Positions 34,601-43,498 are shown, numbered from the stretch's first letter. The stretch is 64,000 nt of DNA from Prevotellaceae bacterium UBA4361 (GCA_002393575.1 DGSN01000037.1:1-64000), one strand, 5' to 3'. Notes: generated by a model not told the origin, from the letters alone. A program made the numbers and translations.

Positions 34601-36308
34601 TTACAAGCAATGGGTACTCGAATCCAACGACGACGACCCATCGATGCTCCGTAACGGACTGACCGAAGAACTTGGCGACCAGATAGGACTCGGTTTCACC
34701 CCTGGCTGCCAGTATGCCGACCTCGTTGTCAACGGCATATACGTAGGCACCTACCAGCTCACCGACCGCGTCAAAGTGGAAAGCGGACGAGTATTCGTCA
34801 GCAACAAAGACACCGACTGGCTCTTGGAGATTGCATCCAATGGCGAAGTAGGAGCCAACGACCTCTATGTGGCAGGCGACGACACCCATCCAAACATCGT
34901 CATCAAGAACCCCGACAAGGACGACATCTCCCCAGACGAGCAGGCAGCACTGCAAACCGCAGTCGGCAACTACTTCGCGACCTTCTGGGCAGACATCGAG
35001 AACATGGTTGACCAGAACTCATTCATCAACTGGTACGTTGCCAGCGAAATCCTCGGCGGCTACAAGCAGCTCTCCGATATCTATGTCTATAAAGACAATG
35101 CCGACGGAAAACTCTACTTCGGTCCCCTCTGGAGCAACGACAAGGCATACAACAACAACGCCAACCACCCAGTCGATATGAGCGACCTCAACACTCCAGG
35201 TTCCTACAACGGCATGCTCTTCAGCCATGCTGACTACAAAGTGATGCGCAACATCATCGAAGCACTCTGGCAAGAACAGTGGTTCAAAGATGCAGTCCTG
35301 GCAAAGTGGAACACCCTCTATGGCGAATCCAAGACCACCGACCTCCTTGCATCCTTGACCGCAAAAATCGACGTGCTTGCAGCAGAGATAGCCCAAACCC
35401 AAGCCGACAACTACGCAGCAAAGGCAAAGGGAGGAGCAGGATGGACACTCGAAGGCGACTACGCATCATCCGTGCAAGCCATCAAGGATTATCTCAACCA
35501 GCGCTTCGTCTATCTCGACACCAAGTTCAAGCAACTCTCCGCTAACGAAGTCCTTGCCACCGCAGAACTCGTGCATGGCGAACCTTATACGATAACGACA
35601 AACACCACCGTGGACAAAGTCGTCTATAAGCGCAGCTTCGACAGCAAACGCCAAAACCACTATCAAGTGTGGTACGTACCATTCGATTACACCATCACAG
35701 GCGAAGAAAACGCCGACTTCTATGGCATCAACATGATTGCTGCCACCGACGACCCTGATGGAATCGTAACAGACAACACAGCCGTATATATTTATATCGA
35801 AAAGCGAACAGCAGGTGCCAAGCTGAAGGCCAACATGCCATACGTCATCAAGCCACACCAGCAAGACTATGAATTCGTTTCCCAATCAGAAGAGGGAGTC
35901 ATCCTCTATGCGCCAACCACAGAATCAAGGCTGAAGATGTCAACCTCTGCCTTCGAATACAACTTCTATGGCACATACGACACCTTCCAAGCCACCAAGG
36001 GACACGACTGGCTCTCCCTCAGCACGGCAGGAGAAATCTGTTGGAACGCCACTCAGGCAGCCAAGTTAGGCTCCTACTGCTGGTACGTGAAAGTAACGCC
36101 AAACACCAGCAACCCTGAGTATGCGAAACTCCTCTTCGCAATCACCGAGGGCAGCGAAGAAGACATGACAAACATCGTCCAGACGAGCAACCACACAGAA
36201 GTCGAAACCTATTACACACCCGAAGGGTTCCAGCTCCAGCGACCAACCAAAGGCCTGAACATCATCAAGATGAAAGACGGAACCACTCGCAAGGTTTTCT
36301 TGAAATAG
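31677..36308 (+). CDS. Secreted double-CotH-domain protein with sorting-like tail
   Basis: 1543 residues. Signal peptide MKTFLRAALAVVFLLVCRGAQA. Three similar beta modules (about residues 22-220, 690-890 and 1300-1470; each with an N/T-rich VTLxNKxF and PF strand). Module one is joined by a GGE repeat linker (DNA 32352-32408, GAAGGTGGT units) to CotH domain 1 (about 259-685), with RGNSTSRADKRPYRLKF and WDKDLAFG (Asp558, Asp560). CotH domain 2 (about 897-1296) has PSMLRNGL and WSNDKAYN, where Ser1153 replaces the first Asp. C-terminal tail PEGFQLQRPTKGLNIIKMK like T9SS sorting domains. Promoter -7 TATCTTTG 31604-31611. CotH proteins are atypical kinases; targets here are unknown. Confidence 0.85.
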   Translation: MKTFLRAALAVVFLLVCRGAQATDVQFDVTSTDAGAYTSYCGQTCNVTLKNKTFSAYEWDGAVFPFTASQEVLNATFGEGKWDLQEFDSFDGTTIKMKAATSIVAGQPYAIRVKQTAENPTFSNVTFASSISTNFIKVTLSNDLEFWGTYFKLDWYRIVNGQGNPVTAFSFKSDGSGLGNWRPNQETFRARDINNEAYYGTFAWFYHPTLDTTTPSLSLDITNSGSGEGGEGGEGGEGGEGGGGDEPTPTTLEGKIAARAQITNVPTVYIDLPEIGNQTLNEYLYKNVGSDTTPEEAPYRPAKIQVVATSDVTSPDYLESFIEEDTNLEIKVRGNSTSRADKRPYRLKFASKKTSTDGQAHKHDLLGKGYAKRNWTLLANVNDRSLLRNALTYHIAQAVGMPFAAGYKFVDLVINNEYRGTYQISDHCEVDADRININADTGWYVEFQGRNDMCDYPMCFAEGGVLMNINNPEPDDENDAAQRAAIINPMKDWFLNTWKKAFSSGFSNPATGWRAYNDEETLLKFWIATEFTGDYDGLMSVKAYREADGKLCWGPLWDKDLAFGNWDSMGAPDGKLVAHLQQASCIQAYFENLTKDPIFMAHAKEVLDNLISGGIKATLLAKIDEMADVVRETQKLNLDKWGNTPKGAFGYVGGLANYQAYVDQLKQWLSDRIDYVQEQFAILEEAAHTVSGGLTLDASKNQSDNGIVVGLLDKLYNVTLANKSFEKDKWSAISLPFSVNEQTLKSVFGEQYELKELAGIYSNGTTLYFATPANNAINPGMPYLIKPSKAVDTNPVFNGVMMAYCSNWDNNHKPYGESVTFGNYTFSANLYLNSLKVDGTDLLIGGDAASFTTPQKVNSWDTSGSVYGLNAYIRKANGAVNPTISFIAEDAVEEQRKQMNDVPTIYIDTNAPVDADNWGTAAIEVFDQNNMIGGSFTLDNTGLSVKYVGDGSDEKTSYRLKFEKKRALLGSKSGSYKQWVLESNDDDPSMLRNGLTEELGDQIGLGFTPGCQYADLVVNGIYVGTYQLTDRVKVESGRVFVSNKDTDWLLEIASNGEVGANDLYVAGDDTHPNIVIKNPDKDDISPDEQAALQTAVGNYFATFWADIENMVDQNSFINWYVASEILGGYKQLSDIYVYKDNADGKLYFGPLWSNDKAYNNNANHPVDMSDLNTPGSYNGMLFSHADYKVMRNIIEALWQEQWFKDAVLAKWNTLYGESKTTDLLASLTAKIDVLAAEIAQTQADNYAAKAKGGAGWTLEGDYASSVQAIKDYLNQRFVYLDTKFKQLSANEVLATAELVHGEPYTITTNTTVDKVVYKRSFDSKRQNHYQVWYVPFDYTITGEENADFYGINMIAATDDPDGIVTDNTAVYIYIEKRTAGAKLKANMPYVIKPHQQDYEFVSQSEEGVILYAPTTESRLKMSTSAFEYNFYGTYDTFQATKGHDWLSLSTAGEICWNATQAAKLGSYCWYVKVTPNTSNPEYAKLLFAITEGSEEDMTNIVQTSNHTEVETYYTPEGFQLQRPTKGLNIIKMKDGTTRKVFLK

Positions 36309-36484
36309 ACCCTCCCCAACCCTTCCTGTGAGGGAGGGAGTGAAAAGTGAAAAACGAAAAACCTAAATTAAGTACAAAGGACAAATTTCAAAGCCAGTAC
36401 ATTGTCCTTTGTACTTAATTTAGGTTTTTCACTTTCAAGCCGGGTGACTACTCCCTCCCTCACAGGGAGGGTTGGGGAGGTTCT
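36306..36484. repeat. CCCTCCCC inverted-repeat element (copy E1)
   Basis: About 34-bp ends: GACCCTCCCCAACCC on the left, GGGTTGGGGAGGTTC on the right. Inside lies a second inverted pair, AACCTAAATTAAGTACAAAG (about 36359) and the reverse at about 36410-36428. The whole 179 bp is a long interrupted palindrome between convergent genes. Its left boundary supplies the TAG stop of the CotH gene, and it probably acts as a two-way terminator. Confidence 0.88.
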
Positions 36485-36486
36485 GC

Positions 36487-37107
36487 TTATCGAATGAAGT
36501 TCGTTCGGATGGGAGCCTCGGGCGAAGGATGACCGTCCTGCGCCACGTTCAGCTTCTTAATCATCCAAGCCATGTTTTTGCCCAGCGTGCGCATCGTTTG
36601 CATACCCTCCTCGTCGAGCATCGCTTGCCCAGGCGTTTGCCCATACACCATGTTCCAGTATTGCGACGACACCACAGGCATGTTCAGAATCGTGAAATAC
36701 TTGTTCAGGCGGTCGAAAGCAGCCGAAGCACCACCGCGACGGCACACCACCACCGACGCAGCAGGCTTGAACTGCATGAAGCGGTTGAGAGAATAGCACA
36801 CGCGGTCCAAGAGAGCGCAGAGCGAACCGTTTGGACCACCATAATACACAGGGCTGCCCACCACCACGCCGTCGATGCCATTGCGCATCTCGTCGAGAAT
36901 CCTGTCATACACACGGTCGCTGAACGTACATTTACCCATCCGTCCACACCATCCACAAGCAATGCAGCCCTGCATCGCCTGCTTGCCCAAGTCGATGATA
37001 ACGCTGTCCACGCCTTCCTCAGCCAGCGCCTTAGCCACCTCCTTCAGAGCAAGTTTCGTGTTCCCATTCTCATGGGGACTACCATTAATCATTAATACCT
37101 TGCACAT
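36487..37107 (-). CDS. Flavodoxin-fold NAD(P)H-dependent FMN reductase
   Basis: 206 residues from ATG at 37107 (MCKVLMINGSPHENGNTKLAL); an upstream ATG at 37131 lies in the leader repeat. FMN phosphate loop SPHENGNT, GSPVYYGGPNGSLCALLDR flavin loop, and CIACGWCGRMGKC, a cysteine cluster found in the iron-sulfur flavoprotein branch. It reduces flavins, quinones or other acceptors; substrate unknown. The leader on its strand reads CACGTTGAACTTAAAAAC to the ATG, the same B/D cassette seen before two other genes. Confidence 0.87.
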   Translation of the reverse strand: MCKVLMINGSPHENGNTKLALKEVAKALAEEGVDSVIIDLGKQAMQGCIACGWCGRMGKCTFSDRVYDRILDEMRNGIDGVVVGSPVYYGGPNGSLCALLDRVCYSLNRFMQFKPAASVVVCRRGGASAAFDRLNKYFTILNMPVVSSQYWNMVYGQTPGQAMLDEEGMQTMRTLGKNMAWMIKKLNVAQDGHPSPEAPIRTNFIR

Positions 37108-37124
37108 GTTATTGTAAGTTTTTA

Positions 37125-37313
37125 AGTTCAACGTGAAGCGTGAAGTGTGAAGCGTGAAGCGATTGAGCCGGATAGCAATTTCTCACTTTTCACCTTTTAC
37201 TCTCCTCACTTCACGCTTCACTCTCCTCGCTTCACGCTTCACTCTTCACTCTTCACGCTTCACGCTTCACTCTTCACTCTTCACTCTTCACTCTTCACGC
37301 TTCACGTTAATTT
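37125..37313. repeat. TTCACGC palindromic repeat (copy B3)
   Basis: Left part, read on the minus strand, is a compact complete copy (core GCTATCCGGCTCAATCGC, four TTCAC words, CACGTTGAAC) directed at the FMN reductase. Right part is a longer array of TTCACGC / TTCACTC words ending CTTCACGTTAAT toward the sensor gene. Together they form a large inverted repeat between divergent genes. Confidence 0.82.
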
Positions 37314-37374
37314 TTTGCAAAGATATGCAAAATCAGAATGTTTTTATTACCTTTGTCCCCAAAATCTATACACT

Positions 37375-39561
37375 ATGTCCAAAAAATTAACACAAGCCCT
37401 CGTGCTCGCCACGCTTCTGATAGCGTGTACCCACAGCCCCAAGACCTACAAAGTGGGCGTGTCGCAATGCTCCGAAGGACACTGGCGCGAAAAAGTCAAC
37501 CATGAGATGCTCGCATCACAGCACCTCTACGAACACCATGTCAAACTATCCATTGCCGAGTCCTACGACGACACACAACTCCAAATCCGACAGATAGACA
37601 GCCTTGCCAACACAGGCATCGACCTTCTCGTCGTCGCACCCAACGAAGCCGTACCACTCGGCGAAGCCATCCAGCGCGTGCAGCAGAAAGGCATACCCGT
37701 CATCTTCTTCGACCGCAAGGCAGCCACCGACCACTACACCGCATTCATCGGAGGCAACAACGTCGAAGCAGGACGCACCGTCGGGCACTACGCCACCGAG
37801 TTGCTCAGCACACTACCTGCCAGCACAAGAAAACCCATCGTCATGGAAATCACAGCTGCCATGAGTACCACGCCAGCGCAGGAACGACACCAAGGCTTCG
37901 CACAAGCCATGCAGGGACACGACGAATGCCAATACATCTCGGTCAATGGCGACTGGACATCCGACAAAGCCTACACCATCATGAAGCAGAAGATGCAGGC
38001 AGGCATCGTGCCCGACATCGTTTTCTGCCACAACGACGGCATGGCAACCGGAGTCTATAAGGCAGTCGTAGAAGCACACGCCCAAGAGCGCGTCAAGATA
38101 CTCGGCATCGACGGAATGCCAGGCGAAGGACTCGACTACGTGCAGCTCGGTCATCAAGTCGGCACCTACGTCTATCCCACGCATGGCGAGCAAATCATCC
38201 GTTTGGCATTGGACATCCTCACCGGCAAGCCCTACGAGCGCGAGAACGCACTCCAAGGCATCATGGTCACCCCAGAGAATGTAGATGTCGTAGCCGCCTC
38301 CAGCAAGGAACTGCTGAAGCAAAACGAACACCTCGTCGTCATTCAGAACAAGTTGGAAGAATACTTTGGCCTTTACAACTGGCAGCACAAACTCATCATC
38401 GCAGCCCTCTGTGCCATCCTCCTCCTCCTGCTCGCAACGCTCCTCATCTGGCGCGCCGTCGTCCAGACGCGGAAAGCCAACCGACGCATCCAAGCCATGA
38501 GCGACGAGCAGACCGCCTTCTACACCAACGCACGCCACCAGTTGCGCACACCCCTCACCCTGGTGGCAGGACCCGTGAAGCGACTCCTCGACAGCGGACA
38601 ACTCAAGGGAGAACAGAAAGAGATGATGGACATCATCAGCAGAAACGTCACACAGCTCGAAACCGTCATCTCCAGCGTGCTCAACTTCAAGACAGGAGTC
38701 AACGACACATTGGTGGATGACGACACCGCCGATGCCGCCTTGCAGCAGCATGGATACGTCGATGAACTCCAAGAAAGCCGACTCACACAGTTCAAGCAGG
38801 AAGACACCGACGAACTCGCCACCGTGCTGATTGTGGACGACAATGCCGACATGCGACGCTATCTGCGCACCCTGCTTGCCGACAAGTTCTACGTCATCGA
38901 TGCACCCGACGGGCAGGGAGGACTGAAGCTCGCCCGCGAGTGCGTGCCCGACATCGTTGTAAGCGACGTGATGATGCCCGTGATGGACGGATTGCAGTTC
39001 TGCTCGAAACTCAAGGACGACGCCATCACCAGCCACATCCCCGTCATCCTGCTCACCGCTCGAAGCACCGACGCGCAGCAGATGGAAGGCTATGAGCATG
39101 GAGCCGATGCCTACATCACCAAACCCTTCAACGCCAGTTTGCTCGTCGCCCGCATCTGCAACCTGCTGAAGAGCCGAAAGCAGTTGCGCCACCTCGCCGA
39201 TGGCAAGCAGGACGACGACGCGCCTGCACAGCTGAACACGCAGGACAAGCTCTTTGCCGACATGCTCAAAGAAGTGTTCCAGCGCAACATGTCGAACCCC
39301 GAACTGAAGATGGACGACCTGGGCGACGAACTCGGCATGAGCCGCGTGCAGCTCTACCGCAAGGTGAAGGCGCTGACGGGCGTGTCGCCAGTGGAACTCC
39401 TGCGCGAAATGCGTCTTCAGCGTGCATTCCATCTCATCCATTCCACCACAAAGAGCATCTCAGAAATAGCCTACGAGGTCGGGTTCAACACACCGAGCTA
39501 CTTCTCCAATTGTTTCAAGAAGCAATTCGGAAAATATCCAACCGACCTGAGAAGTGAGTGA
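37375..39561 (+). CDS. Hybrid two-component sensor/AraC regulator of fructan use, lacking HATPase domain
   Basis: 728 residues from ATG 37375 (MSKKLTQALVLATLLIACTH, lipobox-like signal). Residues about 26-310: sugar-binding periplasmic fold of the LacI/RbsB type (YKVGVSQCSEGHWRE, FDRKAATDHYTAFIGGNN, GIDGMPGEGLDYV), as in the fructose sensor BT1754. One membrane helix about 339-362. HisKA with phospho-acceptor His388 (ARHQLRTPLTLVAGPVK). Receiver about 482-600 with Asp531 (VVSDVMMPVMDG). AraC helix-turn-helix about 640-728. Between HisKA and receiver only some 40 residues remain, with no N, G1 or G2 box, so the ATP-binding domain is absent; usual relatives are near 900 residues. TACCTTTG -7 box 37348-37355. 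It should control the adjacent SusC locus. Confidence 0.88.
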   Translation: MSKKLTQALVLATLLIACTHSPKTYKVGVSQCSEGHWREKVNHEMLASQHLYEHHVKLSIAESYDDTQLQIRQIDSLANTGIDLLVVAPNEAVPLGEAIQRVQQKGIPVIFFDRKAATDHYTAFIGGNNVEAGRTVGHYATELLSTLPASTRKPIVMEITAAMSTTPAQERHQGFAQAMQGHDECQYISVNGDWTSDKAYTIMKQKMQAGIVPDIVFCHNDGMATGVYKAVVEAHAQERVKILGIDGMPGEGLDYVQLGHQVGTYVYPTHGEQIIRLALDILTGKPYERENALQGIMVTPENVDVVAASSKELLKQNEHLVVIQNKLEEYFGLYNWQHKLIIAALCAILLLLLATLLIWRAVVQTRKANRRIQAMSDEQTAFYTNARHQLRTPLTLVAGPVKRLLDSGQLKGEQKEMMDIISRNVTQLETVISSVLNFKTGVNDTLVDDDTADAALQQHGYVDELQESRLTQFKQEDTDELATVLIVDDNADMRRYLRTLLADKFYVIDAPDGQGGLKLARECVPDIVVSDVMMPVMDGLQFCSKLKDDAITSHIPVILLTARSTDAQQMEGYEHGADAYITKPFNASLLVARICNLLKSRKQLRHLADGKQDDDAPAQLNTQDKLFADMLKEVFQRNMSNPELKMDDLGDELGMSRVQLYRKVKALTGVSPVELLREMRLQRAFHLIHSTTKSISEIAYEVGFNTPSYFSNCFKKQFGKYPTDLRSE

Positions 39562-39562
39562 T

Positions 39563-39650
39563 GAATGAAGAATGAAGAATGTATTTTACTCCATGTAATT
39601 TACATTCTTCATTTTTTTTATTCTACACTCTACATTCTTTTATTCTTCAC
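39563..39650. repeat. GAAGAATG repeat (copy A3, left part)
   Basis: ATGAATGAAGAATG arm, a shortened core TTACTCCATGTAATTTA (39586-39602) and CATTCTTCATT words. The right arm resumes at 39919-39963 after a 268-bp element that has inserted into it. Confidence 0.75.
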
Positions 39651-39918
39651 TAAACTTTCCCATCATTTTGGGATAGCGTAACTCTCTGACGCTGAAGGCG
39701 TCATCGCTCAGTAACCGTAGGTCGAAACGACCTGCGGTTGGAGTGTATTAGGGCAGGATGCACTCTGGAAGAGTGCCCCAACAGCCACAGATGGGCGACT
39801 CTTTCTGAGTCGATAGAGCGGACACACAGCTATCCGGGGGTGCTTTGCACCCTCGGTTACTGAGCGGTGACGCTTTCAGCGTCTTCTGATACAATTATTC
39901 AAGGGATGGGAAAGTTTA
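39651..39918. repeat. Multi-hairpin inverted-repeat element (copy K)
   Basis: Ends TAAACTTTCCCATC and GATGGGAAAGTTTA are inverted, and the match extends to GCTCAGTAACCG on each side with small gaps. Inside are compact hairpins in series: GACGC-TGAAG-GCGTC, GGTCG-AAA-CGACC, GCACTC-TGGAA-GAGTGC, CGACTC-TTTCT-GAGTCG, GGGTGC-TTT-GCACCC, GACGC-TTTCA-GCGTC. No open frame of note. It is nested in a GAAGAATG repeat. Confidence 0.82.
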
Positions 39919-39965
39919 ATTCTTCATTCTTCATTTTTTCATTCTTCATTCTTCATTCATTCATC

Positions 39966-40175
39966 CATAGCTTTGCAACGAGCCTTCGTTGCGATGGAAA
40001 CGAGCGTTCGTAGTGGATGAAACGAACGCTCGCTGAACCTGAAACGGACGTTCGTCGCTTTCCTTCCGTTCAATTCGCGTTTTCCTTCCGTTCAATTCGC
40101 GTTTTCCTTCCGTTCAATTCGCCTTTTTCTTCCGTTCAATTCGCGTTTTTCTTTCGTTCAATTCGTCCTTTTCTT
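39966..40175. repeat. ACGAGCGTTCGT cluster and five 22-bp tandem units
   Basis: 39970-40055 holds four palindromic words of the AACGAGC(C/G)TTCGTT type. From 40062 to 40171, five units of CCTTCCGTTCAATTCGCGTT repeat at a 22-bp period. The following spacer to 40281 shows nothing further. Confidence 0.8.
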
Positions 40176-40281
40176 CTTTTGTGATTTCTCCGCGTGGCAG
40201 GCCGAAACTGATAAACGAAATGAACTAAGGCGGCACGAAATGTTACCATGTATCATTTTTTTCACCCGTTGAAACATATTT

Positions 40282-40314
40282 TTTGTTTTCTAACGAAAAA
40301 CATGAGTAAACTTG
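40282..40314 (+). promoter_or_regulatory. Promoter of the SusC operon
   Basis: TTTG 40282-40285, 21 bp, TAAACTTG 40307-40314 (one base from TAnnTTTG). 53 bp before susC. Sites for the AraC regulator would be expected upstream but none is identifiable by eye. Confidence 0.6.
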
Positions 40315-40367
40315 CAGTCGAAATCATTCAACCTAATTAGTTTCTAACCTCTTAAACTACAAGAAAA

Positions 40368-43300
40368 ATGGAGCAACTCAAAAGACTGTTACTCACTTTC
40401 TCGCTCTCGCTTGCGTGTGTCTTCCTATACGCGCAGACAGAGATTAGTGGTACTGTCATCGACTCGACGGGCGAGCCAGTGATGAGTGCCACGGTACTGG
40501 AGAAAGGCACCGGCAACGGTACGGTGACCGACCTCGACGGTAAGTTCACAATTCGTGTGGAGGCTGGCAAAACACTTGTCATCTCCTTCATCGGTTTCCT
40601 CACGCAGGAGGTGCCAGCCAAGAACGGCATGACGGTGACGCTGCCCGACGATGCCCTCTCGATTGAGGAGGTCGTGGTCACTGGTTATACCACCCAGCGC
40701 AAGGCTGACCTCACGGGTGCCGTGTCGGTTGTCACTCCTTCCGACTTGGCAAAGCAGAACGAGAACAACCCTATCAAGGCCATGCAGGGACGTGTGCCAG
40801 GCATGAACATCTCTGCCGACGGTAATCCTTCGGGTGCTGCCACGGTGCGCATCCGTGGTATCGGTACGCTCAACAACAACGACCCTCTCTACATCATCGA
40901 CGGTGTGCCAACGAAGGCTGGTATGCACGAGCTGAACGGCAACGACATCGAGAGCATCCAGGTGCTGAAGGATGCTGCTTCTGCCAGCATCTACGGTAGC
41001 CGCGCTGCCAATGGTGTGATTATCATCACCACGAAGCGAGGCAAGGAGGGCAAGGTGAAGATTGACTTCGACGGAAGCATCGCCTTGCAGACTTACGCTC
41101 ACCGCATGGACGTGCTTAATGCGAAGGAATTCGGACAGGTGATGTGGCAGGGCTACGTGAACGATGGTCTCGACCCTAACAGCAACGGACTGGGCTACAA
41201 GTACGACTGGTCTTACAACCCTCAGGGTGTTCCCGTGCTGAACGGTCTGACGATGAACAAGTATCTCGACGTGGCTGGCAAGACTCCTGCTGCCGACACC
41301 GACTGGTTCGACCAGACGACTCGCAGCGGTCTGGCTCAGCAGTACAATGTGAGCCTGAGCAATGGTTCGGAGCGAGGCACCTCGTTCTTCTCCTTGGGCT
41401 ACTATAATAATAAAGGTATCATCAAGCACAGCGACTTCAAGCGTTATTCTGCCCGCATCAACAGCGACTACAAGTTGCTGAAGATTGGCGACCTCAACGT
41501 GTTGACCATCGGTGAGCACTTCACGCTCAACCGCACGAGCGAGGTGCAGGCTCCTGGTGGTTTCTTGGAGAATGTGCTCCAGTTCAACCCATCGCTGCCT
41601 GTTCGCACGACCGACGGCGAGTTTGCTGGACCTGTGGGTGGCTATCCCGACCGTGAGAACCCTGTGGCTCGTTTGGAGCGCAATGCCGACAACCGCTACA
41701 CTTACTGGCGCACTTTTGGCGACGTATATCTGAACATCAATCCTATCAAGAACTTCAATGTGAAGACTACTTTCGGTCTGGACTACGCTCAGAAGCAACA
41801 GCGCATCTTCACTTATCCTATTACGGAAGGAACGGTGGCAAACTCTACGAATGCCGTGGAGCCTAAGCAGGAGCACTGGACGAAGTGGATGTGGAACGCC
41901 ATTGCTACTTACAACCTCGAAACGGGCAAGCACCGTGGTGATGCGATGGTGGGTATGGAGCTGAACCGCGAGGATGACTCTTGGCTCAGTGGCAAGGCAT
42001 ACGACTTCGCTGTACTCAAACCCGACTACATGTGGCCAAACGCTGCGGTGGGTGAGGCTGAAGCCTACGGTTCGGGCGAAGGCTACACGCTTGTGTCTTT
42101 CTTCGGCAAGGTGAACTACACTTACGACGACCGCTACCTTGTGAGCCTCACGATGCGTCGCGACGGTTCGAGCCGCTTCGGTAAGAACAACCGCTATGGT
42201 ATCTTCCCTTCTGTCAGTGCTGGTTGGAGAATCAATCAGGAGAGTTTCCTCAGGGATGTGGAATGGCTTGACAACCTGAAAATCCGTGCATCTTGGGGAC
42301 AGACAGGTAATCAGGAAATCTCTAACATCGCTCGCTACACGCTCTATGAGAGCAACTATGGTGAGGCCAACTTCGGCGGTCAGAGCTACGGAACGAGTTA
42401 CGACATCGCTGGAACCAACGGTGGACAGACTCTCGCCAGCGGTTTCAAGCGCAACCAGTTGGGCAACGACGACCTGAAGTGGGAAACGACCACGCAGACC
42501 AACTTGGGCTTCGACTTTGGACTCTTCCGCAACGCCCTCTACGGTTCCTTCGAATGGTATTATAAGAAGACCAAGGACATCCTCGTATATATGCCTGGCA
42601 TCGCTGTGATGGGTGAAGGCTCGTCGCAGTGGATTAACGCCGGCGAGATGGAGAACAAGGGTATTGAATTCAACGTGGGTTATCGCGGTCATGTGGGCGA
42701 CTTCCAGTACGACTTCTCGGGCAACATCGGCACGTATCGCAACAAGGTGACGAAGATTCCTGAGACGATTGCTGCCAACGGAACCTTTGGTGGAAACGGT
42801 GTGGAAAGCGTTGTGGGTCATGCTTTGGGTTCGCAAGTGGGTTACGTCTATGACGGCATCTTCAAGAGCCAGGACGAAATCGACAACCATGCCGTGCAGA
42901 ACGGTGCAGGCTTGGGTCGCATCCGCTGGAAGGACTTGAACGAGGACGGTGTCATCAACGAGAAGGACCAGAAGTGGATTTACAATCCTGTGCCTGATTT
43001 CACTTGGGGTTTGAACATCTACTTGCAGTACAAGAACTTCGACCTCACCATGTTCTGGCAAGGTGTGCAGGGAGTGGATGTGATTAGCGACCTGAAGAAA
43101 GAGACCGACCTCTGGAGCGGTCTGAACATCTCGAACCTGAACAAGGGTCGCCGTCTGCTCGACGCATGGAGTCCAACGAACATGGACAGCAACATTCCAA
43201 GCATCAGCACGATGGACAACAACAACGAGAAGCGCGTGAGCAGCTATTTTGTTGAGAATGGCAGCTACGCCAAGTTGCGCACCATCCAGCTGGGCTACAA

Positions 43301-43475
43301 CTTCCCTCAGAACCTGACGAAGAAACTCTTCATGGAGCGTCTGCGCTTGTATGTTTCGGCACAGAACCTGCTTACCATCAAGAGCAAGAAGTTCACGGGT
43401 GTTGACCCTGAGAATGCCAATTTCGGCTATCCTATCCCTCTGAATATCACATTCGGTCTTAATGTATCTTTCTAA
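40368..43475 (+). CDS. susC: SusC/RagA-type TonB-dependent outer-membrane importer
   Basis: 1035 residues. Signal peptide (LLLTFSLSLACVFLYAQ), N-terminal carboxypeptidase-like domain (ISGTVIDSTGEPVMSATVLEK), TonB-box region IEEVVVTGYTTQRK, plug with GRVPGMNI and RIRGIGTLNNNDPLYIIDGVP, then a 22-strand barrel ending in FGLNVSF. It imports oligosaccharides bound by SusD. Given the adjacent GH32 and BT1754-like sensor, the likely cargo is fructan oligosaccharide. 23 bp before susD. Confidence 0.94.
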   Translation: MEQLKRLLLTFSLSLACVFLYAQTEISGTVIDSTGEPVMSATVLEKGTGNGTVTDLDGKFTIRVEAGKTLVISFIGFLTQEVPAKNGMTVTLPDDALSIEEVVVTGYTTQRKADLTGAVSVVTPSDLAKQNENNPIKAMQGRVPGMNISADGNPSGAATVRIRGIGTLNNNDPLYIIDGVPTKAGMHELNGNDIESIQVLKDAASASIYGSRAANGVIIITTKRGKEGKVKIDFDGSIALQTYAHRMDVLNAKEFGQVMWQGYVNDGLDPNSNGLGYKYDWSYNPQGVPVLNGLTMNKYLDVAGKTPAADTDWFDQTTRSGLAQQYNVSLSNGSERGTSFFSLGYYNNKGIIKHSDFKRYSARINSDYKLLKIGDLNVLTIGEHFTLNRTSEVQAPGGFLENVLQFNPSLPVRTTDGEFAGPVGGYPDRENPVARLERNADNRYTYWRTFGDVYLNINPIKNFNVKTTFGLDYAQKQQRIFTYPITEGTVANSTNAVEPKQEHWTKWMWNAIATYNLETGKHRGDAMVGMELNREDDSWLSGKAYDFAVLKPDYMWPNAAVGEAEAYGSGEGYTLVSFFGKVNYTYDDRYLVSLTMRRDGSSRFGKNNRYGIFPSVSAGWRINQESFLRDVEWLDNLKIRASWGQTGNQEISNIARYTLYESNYGEANFGGQSYGTSYDIAGTNGGQTLASGFKRNQLGNDDLKWETTTQTNLGFDFGLFRNALYGSFEWYYKKTKDILVYMPGIAVMGEGSSQWINAGEMENKGIEFNVGYRGHVGDFQYDFSGNIGTYRNKVTKIPETIAANGTFGGNGVESVVGHALGSQVGYVYDGIFKSQDEIDNHAVQNGAGLGRIRWKDLNEDGVINEKDQKWIYNPVPDFTWGLNIYLQYKNFDLTMFWQGVQGVDVISDLKKETDLWSGLNISNLNKGRRLLDAWSPTNMDSNIPSISTMDNNNEKRVSSYFVENGSYAKLRTIQLGYNFPQNLTKKLFMERLRLYVSAQNLLTIKSKKFTGVDPENANFGYPIPLNITFGLNVSF

Positions 43476-43498
43476 TCCCTAAACATACTGACAGCATT

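Noticed and set aside
37180..37313. Possible CRISPR array
   Set aside because: Words of 7-8 bp follow one another without 25-40 bp spacers, and no cas gene is in the window. The tandem 22-bp units at 40062-40171 fail on the same points.
40425..43061. 878-residue open frame on the minus strand opposite susC
   Set aside because: Shadow frame created by codon bias of susC; low-complexity H/R/V-rich translation with no signal or domain. The same holds for long antisense frames opposite susD, the DUF4960 gene, serB, the sensor and paaK.
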